Positions 27,161 through 34,834 of a stretch of 64,000 nt of DNA are shown here, one piece after another (the first letter of the stretch is position 1; each line of letters starts with the position of its first letter). The notes under the pieces are model-generated. The model saw only the letters and a program-made list of their open reading frames with translations. It did no database searches and was not told the DNA's origin. Origin of the DNA: Bradyrhizobium sp. AZCC 2262 (GTDB lineage Bacteria > Pseudomonadota > Alphaproteobacteria > Rhizobiales > Xanthobacteraceae). The stretch lies in assembly GCF_036924535.1 (NCBI RefSeq), contig NZ_JAZHRT010000001.1, forward strand, positions 4,650,001-4,714,000, read 5' to 3'. The position numbers were made by a program, and so were the translations under genes.

Positions 27161-28002
27161 CAGTCGGGGCACTCTTGTTTCGGAAGGTCCGCAATGGGCG
27201 CACGATTCTTCTTCGACCACGCGCTAGCAAAACACAGGAAGTCGGGGGTGCTGATACTTGAGAAGCTCGATACCGGGATCTGGGACGCGCCATCCATAAA
27301 GTCCAACCGTGCATTCACGGCCGCCAGAAACCGCCGGCCCGACGGCGGTTTGACGATATAGGCCCCTCCGCCGCTGTCGCCGAGGCACAACGATGCGCCC
27401 CCCTTTGTCTTCACGGTGTTGGGCGCACCAGGAATCTCCCCGGGCAACTTCCATACGTCCGCATCGCCGATGCCGAATCCGAGCACCTTTTCGCTGATAA
27501 AATTCACGCAGCCGAATCCGGCTAACGTCAATTGCTTAACGCGCGTGATGTCTTTCGGGTTGAACGCTAAGAGTTCGAACGGGACGTTGGTCAGCGCGGC
27601 TGTCGGCTTGCACAGTGCATAATCGGAATCCAGCCTGCTTCCATCCAGATATTTGGGCGCAGCCGTGCAATCGGCGCTGCCGGCGTGCCCACCGAACTCG
27701 AAGGTGATACGGCTTCCCCTCTGCAGGCAGTGCGCGGCAGTCAATATCGCATACGGCGCGATGGCGGTGGCGGTGCAGTTGAGCCCGTTGGCGTTGGCAC
27801 GGAGCGAAGCCTTCCAGTTGTCGGTGTCGACGATCGTTATTCCATCAACGATGAAGGGCCGTTGTCCGGACTGCCGATGCTTCGACACTGGATGAAAGTC
27901 CAAAGACCCGGCCTGAGCGCAAGTTGTTGACAGCCAACCAATCAAAAACTGGGAAGAACAAAGCCACAGCTTTACCGTAAGCAATACGCGGGTGCGAAAC
28001 AT
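27160..28002 (-). CDS. Secreted trypsin-like serine protease (S1)
   Basis: A 280-residue chymotrypsin-fold protease with an N-terminal signal peptide (LWLCSSQFLIGWLSTTCAQA). The triad is His91 (ILTAAHC), Asp127 (LDSDYALC) and Ser210 (CLGDSGGGAY). Cysteines around these motifs suggest periplasmic disulfides. An early IVDG segment (IVDGITIVDTDNW) resembles the activation-site start of trypsin-like enzymes, so it may be made as a zymogen. It lies first in a two-gene unit with the S8 protease, and a secreted protein of unknown function is divergent from it 124 bases away. Confidence 0.9.
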   Translation of the reverse strand: MFRTRVLLTVKLWLCSSQFLIGWLSTTCAQAGSLDFHPVSKHRQSGQRPFIVDGITIVDTDNWKASLRANANGLNCTATAIAPYAILTAAHCLQRGSRITFEFGGHAGSADCTAAPKYLDGSRLDSDYALCKPTAALTNVPFELLAFNPKDITRVKQLTLAGFGCVNFISEKVLGFGIGDADVWKLPGEIPGAPNTVKTKGGASLCLGDSGGGAYIVKPPSGRRFLAAVNARLDFMDGASQIPVSSFSSISTPDFLCFASAWSKKNRAPIADLPKQECPD

Positions 28003-28126
28003 GCGCGATCCGCCTTCATAAACAAGAAATTGTCTTTAAAAAAAATGCATCCAGAGCTTGACCGAGCGAGTATTGCGAGTCAAGTTGGCTCATATTTACC
28101 AATGATATTACTGCGGGGACACATTT

Positions 28127-29329
28127 ATGATGCGTCATCTGACGGTTATCCTGTTTGCCTGCGTGAGTTTTACAGCGGCACGCGCCGACGACCCAGCCCC
28201 GACCGCGTACCCTGCCGGAGCCGACGCCCTGGTCGGCGCCATCGCCGCGTTGACCAATGCTGAGGACAAGCGCATCGGTCTTTGGCGATCCGAGAACCGC
28301 TACGGCACCATTCGCGCAGCCCTGGTCCAATCGGTCATCAGCTCAAAGGGAGACGCCGCCAGCGTCGCACTGGACGACAACGCCGTCAAAGCGCTGCTCT
28401 GCAACCCGCGCAAAGACTTCATCAAGGTTTCGGCCTCTCAAAACTACCTGACCGCCGTATCTTCCGAATTGAAGAAGACCGCGACGACCGCAAAAATCGA
28501 CGGCCTGACGGCGGCAATCACGACGCTCTTCAAGACATATTCGGTAGATGTTGCGACGGTGGACGGAAAACTAAAGAAGGCTCAGGAGCTCGCGCTCGGA
28601 AACTGTCAAATAGACTATCAGAAATTTCCGAAGAGCTACTATAACTACGCCTTTGCGGGCAGCACCGTTGCAATCGAAGACATTTTCTCTCCGTTTTCTT
28701 CGCTTGTCAAACTTGTCATCGACATCGTAACCCCAGTCGCGGAGGCTGGCGCGAAGCTTGTCGACGCCGAAGCGCGCAAGGCGGCGATTCTCGCTTACCT
28801 GAAGAAGCCGGGAACCATCAAGAACATCACCGCTGCCGCTCAAGCCGTCGACTCCGAGCTCTCGAGTTCGCTGAATGCATATCGTTATCAGAAGGTCGGG
28901 CAATTTGTGGAGCAGGTCGTCATCCTGCGCGGCGACACGCTCGACCTCAACAAGGAACCAGCCTGCAAGTCTTCATTCAAGGACGACAAGCTCATCGTCA
29001 ACGATGGCCGGCCGTCCGACAACTTCATCAAATGCATGTCGGTGACGTCCGCGTTCTATGCGGACAAGATCGCATCGCTGCTCAAGACTGCCGATGACTA
29101 TGACCAGCTTGCCGACGCTCCACCGGATGTGACCGGTGAAAAGCTGAAGGCGATCACTGGAAAGCTGGATCAGATCGCCAACGACAAGGTGCCGCCGGCT
29201 ACAACGAAAGAACTCTGGGACAAGGCCGTAGAGATCATGGGATTTGCCCAGACCGTGCTGAACGCGGCGTCAAAAGAGAATAGAGCCAAGGTGAAGCAAG
29301 GCATCGACGATCTGGTCAAAGCACTCTAG
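28127..29329 (+). CDS. Secreted, mainly helical protein of unknown function
   Basis: A 400-residue protein I do not recognise. It has a signal peptide (MMRHLTVILFACVSFTAARA, cut near ARADD) and a mature part rich in Ala, Lys, Asp and Leu with long predicted helices (KAAILAYLKKPGTIKNITAA, LKAITGKLDQIANDK). There are four mature cysteines (LLCNPRK, GNCQIDY, PACKSSF, FIKCMSV), which could form two disulfides. No catalytic motif is apparent. It is divergently oriented to the S1/S8 protease pair with a shared 124-base promoter region, so it may be their substrate, inhibitor or partner. That is inference from context only. Confidence 0.75.
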   Translation: MMRHLTVILFACVSFTAARADDPAPTAYPAGADALVGAIAALTNAEDKRIGLWRSENRYGTIRAALVQSVISSKGDAASVALDDNAVKALLCNPRKDFIKVSASQNYLTAVSSELKKTATTAKIDGLTAAITTLFKTYSVDVATVDGKLKKAQELALGNCQIDYQKFPKSYYNYAFAGSTVAIEDIFSPFSSLVKLVIDIVTPVAEAGAKLVDAEARKAAILAYLKKPGTIKNITAAAQAVDSELSSSLNAYRYQKVGQFVEQVVILRGDTLDLNKEPACKSSFKDDKLIVNDGRPSDNFIKCMSVTSAFYADKIASLLKTADDYDQLADAPPDVTGEKLKAITGKLDQIANDKVPPATTKELWDKAVEIMGFAQTVLNAASKENRAKVKQGIDDLVKAL

Positions 29330-29835
29330 GGTTCAGTGCGTGCCTTCTCAGTTTCAGTCTCGACGAATTGATGCTTCCCGTTACGAAATGCTTCGATGTC
29401 GTCTTGAAAGCAGTGCAAGCGACTTCTTCAAACCGCTGTAGGCGCTCGCCGTCTTCGGATGCAAACGCAGATAATCTCGAAAGCAGATGAAAGTCCTGCC
29501 AACGCAGATTGAACGGATCCATGACTTGGACCTGATGCGTCCAGATCTGGGTATTCCCTTGCGGAAGAAAACTTCGGCCGGTAGCCACGCTTCATACTCC
29601 GGTATGTAAGGTGTAGCCCAGGAGGCTGCACGCAAGCAGACTTTGCTTCAGTGAGGCTCCGCACGCCGACCAACAGATCGATGATCGGCTTGGCCGCCAA
29701 CCTAGCACCGACGTACTTCCGATGTGCTCGATCGCGACGATCGGACCGAATACATCCCGCGGGCGCGCGCGTTCCTCTTTAAACAGCACAGGCCATCTCG
29801 AGTCGCAGTCACGAACCTCGATGGCTCCTCCGCCA
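29327..29835 (-). pseudogene. GrpB-family (UPF0157) pseudogene with several frameshifts
   Basis: GrpB motifs occur in order but in different frames: RDCDSRWPVLFKEERARP, then IVAIEHIGSTSV, then AAKPIIDLLVGVRSLTEA in another frame, then YIPEYEAWLPAEVFFRKG, then TQIWTHQVQVMDP, then FRDYLRLHPKTASAYSGLKK, then FRNGKHQFVETETEKA. Adjacent fragments are broken by at least four shifts, so no full-length product can be made. Its end coincides with the stop of the convergent secreted protein gene. Confidence 0.85.
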
Positions 29836-30045
29836 TATTTTTCCTAGATGACCTCGAACATAGGCACCAAGAATTTCAAGCAAGGCACTCCTTCGTTGCA
29901 AGGGAATGCCTGGAGACAGGCCATGGCCGCTCCCTCACGAAAACGTCATCTGTTCCGGCCACTGACGCGGGACTTCCGGGAATAAACCCCGCCCCCACCC
30001 GATCACGTCCCTGCAAGCCCAATCAAGGGCTCAGGGAGATTTGCC

Positions 30046-30984
30046 ATGAGCGATCACGATCACCACGGTGACGGTGTCAGCCGCCGCCGCGTGCTGGAAT
30101 GCATGACCTGGGCAGGCACCGGCGTGCTCTGGACCATTACCGGCGGGGTGCCGCGTTCGCTCGGCATTGTCGACTCGGCGCTGGCCGCCGAACCCGCCGG
30201 GATGACGTTCCTGCAGATCAGCGACAGCCATGTCGGCTTCGACAAGCCGGCCAATCCCAATGCGCTCGGGACGCTGGAGGAAGCCATCAACAAGATCAAC
30301 GCGATGCCGAAGAAGCCGTCGTTCATGATCCACACCGGCGACATCACGCATCTGTCGAAGGCATCCGAGTTCGACGACGCCGACCGCATCATCTCGCAGG
30401 CCAAGCTCGACGTGCATTATGTGCCGGGCGAGCACGATTTCATCGACGAGGAGGTCAAGCTCTACAAGGAACGCTACGGCCGCGGCACCAAGGGCGCCGG
30501 CTGGTATTCGTTCGACGCCGGCGGCGTGCATTTCGTCGGCCTCGTCAATGTGGTCGACCTCAAGGGCGGCGGCCTCGGCAATCTCGGCAACGAACAGCTT
30601 GAATGGCTGGAGAACGACCTGAAGGGCCGTTCGAAATCCACGCCGGTCGTGCTGTTCGCGCACATCCCGCTGTGGACGGTCTATCCGCAATGGGGCTGGG
30701 GCACCGAGGACGGCGCGCGGGCGCTCGAATACGTCAAAGGATTCGGCTCGGTCACGGTGCTGAACGGCCACATCCACCAGGTGATGCAGAAGGTCGAAGG
30801 CAACGTCACCTTCCACACCGCGCGCTCGACGGCTTTCCCGCAGCCGGCGCCGGGCTCGGCCCCCTCCCCCGGCCCGATGAAAGTGGAAGACAGCAAGCTC
30901 CGCAGCCTGCTCGGCGTCGCCAGCATCAACTTCAAGCAGAACAATCAACCCTTGGCGATCATCGACACGCCGCTGCAGGGCTAA
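30046..30984 (+). CDS. Tat-exported metallophosphoesterase
   Basis: A 312-residue calcineurin-like phosphoesterase. The N-terminus has a Tat signal (VSRRRVLECMTWAGTGVLWT) with cleavage near ALAAEPAG. Metal motifs are ISDSHVG (D60, H62), HTGDITH (D99), PGEHDF (129-131), FAHIPLW and GHIHQ. In the third motif the usual asparagine of GNHD is a glutamate (E129). Substrate is not known. The cupredoxin gene begins 16 bases downstream and an ECF sigma/anti-sigma pair follows, so the four genes probably form one unit concerned with the cell envelope. Confidence 0.9.
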   Translation: MSDHDHHGDGVSRRRVLECMTWAGTGVLWTITGGVPRSLGIVDSALAAEPAGMTFLQISDSHVGFDKPANPNALGTLEEAINKINAMPKKPSFMIHTGDITHLSKASEFDDADRIISQAKLDVHYVPGEHDFIDEEVKLYKERYGRGTKGAGWYSFDAGGVHFVGLVNVVDLKGGGLGNLGNEQLEWLENDLKGRSKSTPVVLFAHIPLWTVYPQWGWGTEDGARALEYVKGFGSVTVLNGHIHQVMQKVEGNVTFHTARSTAFPQPAPGSAPSPGPMKVEDSKLRSLLGVASINFKQNNQPLAIIDTPLQG

Positions 30985-31000
30985 GGTAGGGAATACTACG

Positions 31001-31324
31001 ATGAGTTCGATCAATCGCCGCGACTTCGGCATCGCCGTGGTCGCGACCATGCTCCTGCCGATCGCCACCGCCCGCGCCGAGGATGTGGCTGTTCACATCG
31101 ACAATTTCGTGTTCGAGCCGGCGCAACTCACGGTGAAGGTCGGCCAGACCGTGACCTGGACCAACCGCGACGACATTCCCCACACCGTGGTATGCGCCGG
31201 CAAGTTCAGGTCAAAGACGATGGATACCGACGGCACCTTCTCGTTCACGTTCGCGGCACCGGGCGACTACAAGTATTTTTGTTCGCTGCATCCGCATATG
31301 ACGGGGATGGTCAAGGTTGAGTAG
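31001..31324 (+). CDS. Exported cupredoxin (amicyanin/plastocyanin-like copper protein)
   Basis: A 107-residue periplasmic blue copper protein. The signal region is SINRRDFGIAVVATMLLPIA with cleavage near ARAED; the double arginine suggests Tat export. Type 1 copper ligands are His61 (DIPHTV), Cys94 (FCSLHPHM), His97 and Met100. Agggaat lies before the ATG. It may carry electrons or bind copper for a partner. It is in line with the phosphoesterase gene upstream and the sigma factor gene 91 bases downstream. Confidence 0.92.
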   Translation: MSSINRRDFGIAVVATMLLPIATARAEDVAVHIDNFVFEPAQLTVKVGQTVTWTNRDDIPHTVVCAGKFRSKTMDTDGTFSFTFAAPGDYKYFCSLHPHMTGMVKVE

Positions 31325-31415
31325 CGCGCCAAAGCAAGGCATCACAACCCTGCCCGGCCGGTGGACCGAACCCGGCCGGGCGGAATCCTGTTCTGCAGCA
31401 GCCGGACGAAAGGCG

Positions 31416-31976
31416 ATGCCGATCAAAGCATCCGACCACGATCCCGAAAAGGCCCGACGGTTTCGCGAGGCCGCGCTGCCGTACCTGGACGACGCCTACA
31501 CGCTGGCGCGCTACCTGCTTCGCAATGCCGCCGATGCGGAGGACGCGGTGCAGGAATGCTATCTGCGTGCGTTCAGGCATTTCGACAGCTATCGCGGGCC
31601 GGCGATGAAGCCGTGGCTGTTCGCGATCCTGCGCAATGTCTGCCGCGCCGAATATGCCCGTCGTGCCACCACGCCGACCAGCGCGATCGACGACGTGCCC
31701 GAAAGCGCCGAGCAGGCGCCGCTGTGGCATGAGGCCGAGGAAACACCGGAGGTGCAGCTACAGCGCCGCTGGGACGCCGACACCATCCGCCGGCTGGTGG
31801 CGGCGCTGGCCGAACCGTTCCGCGAGACCTTTGTGCTGCGTGAAATTCAGAACCTGTCGTACCGCGAGATTGCCGATGTCGCGGCAGTGCCCGTCGGCAC
31901 CGTGATGTCACGTCTCGCCCGCGCCCGCGCCATGCTGCGATCGGCGTGGCTGGCGGAAGAGGAGCAACAAAAATGA
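31416..31976 (+). CDS. RNA polymerase sigma factor, ECF (sigma-70) family
   Basis: A 186-residue ECF sigma factor. Region 2 is recognisable at NAADAEDAVQECYLRAFRHF and WLFAILRNVCR, and region 4 at LVAALAEPFRETFVLREIQN and YREIADVAAVPVGTVMSRLA, the helix-turn-helix for the -35 element. Start at MPIKASDHDPEKARRF gives the usual length; upstream in-frame codons are not conserved. Its stop overlaps the anti-sigma start as ATGA. It probably controls its own operon and envelope-stress genes; targets are unknown. Confidence 0.92.
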   Translation: MPIKASDHDPEKARRFREAALPYLDDAYTLARYLLRNAADAEDAVQECYLRAFRHFDSYRGPAMKPWLFAILRNVCRAEYARRATTPTSAIDDVPESAEQAPLWHEAEETPEVQLQRRWDADTIRRLVAALAEPFRETFVLREIQNLSYREIADVAAVPVGTVMSRLARARAMLRSAWLAEEEQQK

Positions 31977-32731
31977 CCTGCGACGAAGCCGAAGTGCTGC
32001 TTCACGCATTGATCGACGGCGAGCTCGACGCCGGGCACGCGCGCGAGGTGGAAAACCATATCGCCGGCTGCCCGCGCTGCGCGGCAGCGCTACGGGATTA
32101 TCGCACGATGAGCAAGGCAATTGCGGAAGCCGGCGTGGGCTACACCGCGCCCGCAGCGTTGCGTCGGCGCATCGAGGCTGCGCTGCCGCAGCCGCGCCGG
32201 GTGCCAAATCGCCGCGCCGTGCTGCGCGGCTTTGCGATGGGCTCGGCGGTATCGGCGCTGGCGGCAACCGGCCTGGTCGCGATCGTGCTGCGCAATGACG
32301 ATGTCGAGCGCATCCAGTCCGAAGTGGTCTCGGCGCATTTGCGTTCGCTGCAGGCCGGACATCTCACCGACGTGATCTCCACCGACCAGCACACGGTCAA
32401 ACCATGGTTCAACGGCAAGCTCGACGTCTCCCCGCCGGTGATCGATCTCACCGCGCAGGGCTTTACGCTGATCGGCGGCCGGCTCGATTATGTCGATGCC
32501 CGCGCCATCGGCGCCGTGGTTTACAAGCGGCGCCAGCACGTCATCAACCTGTTCGTGTCGCAGACGTCGAGCACCGAACGGCGCCCCGCGAAGATCGACA
32601 CGATCCAGGGCTTCAACATCCGGCACTGGAGCGATCGCGGGCTGAACTACTGGGCGGTCAGCGATCTCGCAAAGGACGAGCTTGCGGATTTCGGCGAGAA
32701 ATTCGAGAGCGCGATACGCGCACCAGGATAA
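31973..32731 (+). CDS. Anti-sigma factor with zinc-finger motif and one membrane segment
   Basis: A 252-residue anti-sigma factor. The HxxxCxxC zinc motif of the anti-sigma domain is VENHIAGCPRCAAAL. A membrane segment (VLRGFAMGSAVSALAATGLV) follows at about residues 85-105, then a periplasmic domain of about 145 residues (KPWFNGKLDVSPPVIDL, IGAVVYKRRQHVINLFV). It should hold the cognate ECF sigma factor at the membrane and release it on an envelope signal. ATGA overlap with the sigma gene. Confidence 0.92.
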   Translation: MTCDEAEVLLHALIDGELDAGHAREVENHIAGCPRCAAALRDYRTMSKAIAEAGVGYTAPAALRRRIEAALPQPRRVPNRRAVLRGFAMGSAVSALAATGLVAIVLRNDDVERIQSEVVSAHLRSLQAGHLTDVISTDQHTVKPWFNGKLDVSPPVIDLTAQGFTLIGGRLDYVDARAIGAVVYKRRQHVINLFVSQTSSTERRPAKIDTIQGFNIRHWSDRGLNYWAVSDLAKDELADFGEKFESAIRAPG

Positions 32732-32797
32732 AAATCGCAGGGCGCGCGGGCACGCTGACGCACCCGGCCCCGCGCAACAGGCATCAAGCCGTGTTCC

Positions 32798-33064
32798 TTA
32801 TCGCGCCTTGCGATGACGTCGCGGCGCAATCTGCTGTTGATGACGTGCCGGCACAGCCCCGTCGTAATAGGCGTTCGATTGACCATAATAGTAGGCATTC
32901 GATTGATCGAACGGTCGATAGGCCGGCCTGCCGCCGAGCACGTCAGCGTTGGGATGATAGAACGCGAAAGCGCCGGGCTCCTGGATCGCGGCCTGTGCAA
33001 ACACGGGCGTTGCGATCGCCGTCATCAGAAACGCGGCCGCGAGTGTCGGGATGGATTTGGTCAT
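32798..33064 (-). CDS. Small secreted protein, unknown function
   Basis: An 88-residue protein starting MTKSIPTLAAAFLMTAIATP with a signal peptide cut near VFAQA. The mature part is short, with SNAYYYGQSNAYYDG and a basic tail (RHQQQIAPRRHRKAR). A gagaggat ribosome binding site precedes the ATG at 33064. I recognise no family. The repeated SNAYY unit and tyrosine content suggest a structural role, but this is speculation. Confidence 0.6.
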   Translation of the reverse strand: MTKSIPTLAAAFLMTAIATPVFAQAAIQEPGAFAFYHPNADVLGGRPAYRPFDQSNAYYYGQSNAYYDGAVPARHQQQIAPRRHRKAR

Positions 33065-33371
33065 CGGAAAGATCCTCTCGGTGGTGATGAAGTCTCCTCG
33101 CTCAATTGGGTATCGCACCGCAAAAGCCGATAGCCGTGCGACGGCTCTCACCGCGATTTGAAAGGCACCGTTTGAAAACGTCCGATGGCGTGAACGCGCA
33201 GAATATTCTCACCGGCAAATGCGCAGAATATTCGTCTACAAATGAAACGACCGGCAGCAACGCCTTTCGCTATTTGCCGCCTGCGGCAGAAGCGAACTCG
33301 GCTCGAGCCGTCGCACGATCCCGGATATCGTTTCGCTCACCCGGGCTACGGCATCTGAACTTGCAGCGCTG
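33065..33371. other. Intergenic region with tandem GAATATTC boxes
   Basis: This 307-base stretch separates two leftward genes and has no supported gene. It contains two identical 13-base direct repeats that may be regulatory. Confidence 0.5.
33196..33233. promoter_or_regulatory. Direct repeats GCGCAGAATATTC, 25 bases apart
   Basis: GCGCAGAATATTC occurs at 33196-33208 and 33221-33233, each with the palindrome GAATATTC. A spacing near two and a half helical turns is compatible with a regulator binding site upstream of the small secreted protein gene. Confidence 0.4.
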
Positions 33372-33779
33372 CTATGTCTGCGGCGGATAGCGCTCGAAGC
33401 TCGGCAGTTCGTGGGCACGCTCCATCCAGCCAAGCCGCTCTGCCGTCTGGATATGCACCATCGCCGGCACGGCGTCGGGGTCGTCGTAGGTGCCGCTCTG
33501 AATGTCGACGATGCCGGGCAGTACATTCGCGTTGGTGTAGAAGAGACCCGTGCCGCAGTCGGCACAAAACTGCCGCCGGCCGTGTTCGGAGGACTCGTAC
33601 ACTTTGGGCGTCCCCTTCGTCACCTTGAGCGCGTCCTCCGTGTACATCGTCCATCCGACCATCGGCGCACCGGCGTGGCGGCGGCAATCCGCGCAGTGAC
33701 ACAGCGCATGCACGATGGGTTTGCCTTCGATCTGGTAGCGGATGGCGCCGCAATGACAGCCGCCAGCGATGTTGCTCAT
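33372..33779 (-). CDS. GFA-family protein (glutathione-dependent formaldehyde-activating enzyme-like)
   Basis: A 135-residue zinc-binding protein. The zinc cysteines are in GGCHCGAIRY, LCHCADCRRHAGAP and FCADCGTGLFY. This domain is found in Gfa and in many proteins of unknown activity, so the enzyme name should not be taken literally. Start at MSNIAGGCHCGAIRY with ggggagagaagc upstream. No operon partner is evident. Confidence 0.9.
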   Translation of the reverse strand: MSNIAGGCHCGAIRYQIEGKPIVHALCHCADCRRHAGAPMVGWTMYTEDALKVTKGTPKVYESSEHGRRQFCADCGTGLFYTNANVLPGIVDIQSGTYDDPDAVPAMVHIQTAERLGWMERAHELPSFERYPPQT

Positions 33780-33888
33780 GCTTCTCTCCCCGATCGATGC
33801 GGCTGTTGCCGCTTGCGTCGGAGATAGGCTCGGAGATTGGCGATTCAACGGCGCAATGGCCTTGCCATTGCGTCTTACTGTCGCGTGA

Positions 33889-33955
33889 CTAAGCGGACTT
33901 CCGCACCGCGTTGTCGACCAGCGTCTTGCCGCGGCCAGATCGCCGGGACCTGGCC
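33889..33955 (-). pseudogene. Decayed 3' fragment of an hpnO-like aminotransferase gene
   Basis: Thirty-six bases (33896-33931) are identical to 34842-34877 near the 3' end of hpnO, and the flanks are similar with small gaps. Even the terminal codons agree: both read K-S-A-stop on the minus strand, TAG here and TAA in hpnO. The fragment and hpnO bracket the toxin-antitoxin genes. Confidence 0.75.
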
Positions 33956-34071
33956 GCCGTACGATCCAGAACGCCTGGGCCAATGCGAGCCTGACGGGTG
34001 GTCGGATAATGCGCAGGGATCAGCGCCGTGAGCGAGGCAGTCAATGCACCGTTGAAACGCGGGACGATAGA

Positions 34072-34383
34072 TCAGCCTGCGACGTGCAGGCTAAGGCCTG
34101 CACGCTTTTGCAGATAACCGATCACGCTGAACAGATTCTTGGCTTGCGGGTTACCGCGCGGCCCGAACATGCGGATCAAGCTCTTGGGAGGCGCGCCGGT
34201 TGCTTCGCCTAGCTCTTCAAAGCCGACAGTCGCCTTGATGTAGTCGCGCAGGATCGTCTTGCCGGTATCGACATCGCCACTCAACAACGCATCAATGCCT
34301 TCGCGAAGAAGCGCCTCGGCGAATTTCTTATCGGTTTTGACCCGGCCTTGCACCAAATCCTTGAAATTCTTGGTTTTCGCCAT
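34072..34383 (-). CDS. Antitoxin of a type II toxin-antitoxin module (HI1420/HigA-like)
   Basis: A 103-residue putative antitoxin starting MAKTKNFKDLVQGRV. The C-terminal helix-turn-helix-like part (FEELGEATGAPPKSLIRMFG, then GNPQAKNLFSVIGYLQKRAG) matches the downstream member of HI1419/HI1420-type addiction modules. The gene begins 14 bases after the toxin stop, giving the reversed toxin-first order of that class. It would bind the toxin and repress the shared promoter. Confidence 0.85.
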   Translation of the reverse strand: MAKTKNFKDLVQGRVKTDKKFAEALLREGIDALLSGDVDTGKTILRDYIKATVGFEELGEATGAPPKSLIRMFGPRGNPQAKNLFSVIGYLQKRAGLSLHVAG

Positions 34384-34397
34384 TGCCTTGTCTCCGT

Positions 34398-34718
34398 TCA
34401 ACTACGACCGCGCTTGTAGTCTCGCCAGTAAGCATGCGCCGCATCGATATCGCGCTGCTGTCGCTTCTTGGTGCCATCAGTCAGCAGAATGACCAACGTC
34501 TCGCCATCCCGTCCGAAATAAATCCGATAGCCAGGACCAAAATCGATCCGATACTCGAGCACGCCCTCTCCGACGCTTTTGACATTGGAGAAATTGCCCT
34601 GCTCCATGCGGACAACTGCGCGGGCGATCTTGGCGCCAGCCGTCGCGTCCAGTTCCGCGAACCACTCGGCGAACGGACTCTTTCCACTCGCGGAGATGTA
34701 GTAGCGGATTTCCAGCAT
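34398..34718 (-). CDS. RelE/ParE-superfamily toxin (HI1419/Gp49-like)
   Basis: A 106-residue toxin starting MLEIRYYISASGKSPFAEWF. Core motifs are EYRIDFGPGYRIYFGRDGE and LLTDGTKKRQQRDIDAAHA, typical of the HI1419/Gp49 family. Members are often ribosome-dependent or other RNases; activity here is inferred. It is the first gene of the module and a palindromic operator candidate lies 10 bases upstream of its start. Confidence 0.88.
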   Translation of the reverse strand: MLEIRYYISASGKSPFAEWFAELDATAGAKIARAVVRMEQGNFSNVKSVGEGVLEYRIDFGPGYRIYFGRDGETLVILLTDGTKKRQQRDIDAAHAYWRDYKRGRS

Positions 34719-34727
34719 ACGCTGTTA

Positions 34728-34743
34728 GTAACACATATGTTAC
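34728..34743. promoter_or_regulatory. Probable operator of the toxin-antitoxin module
   Basis: GTAACACATATGTTAC is palindromic at 7 of 8 base pairs and lies 10 bases upstream of the toxin ATG, where antitoxin-toxin complexes of this class autoregulate. Confidence 0.5.
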
Positions 34744-34834
34744 CCTAATTTCAAGGGCAAAGGCGCATAGGCTGGAGCCGTTGCTTGGTGCAACCGGCTT
34801 CGCTATTGCGGGCTAAGGTGATTGACTTCTCGCC

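Noticed and set aside
33852..33872. Hairpin CGCAATGGC-CTT-GCCATTGCG considered as a terminator
   Set aside because: It has no U-tract on either strand and no gene ending next to it, so only the stem itself can be supported.
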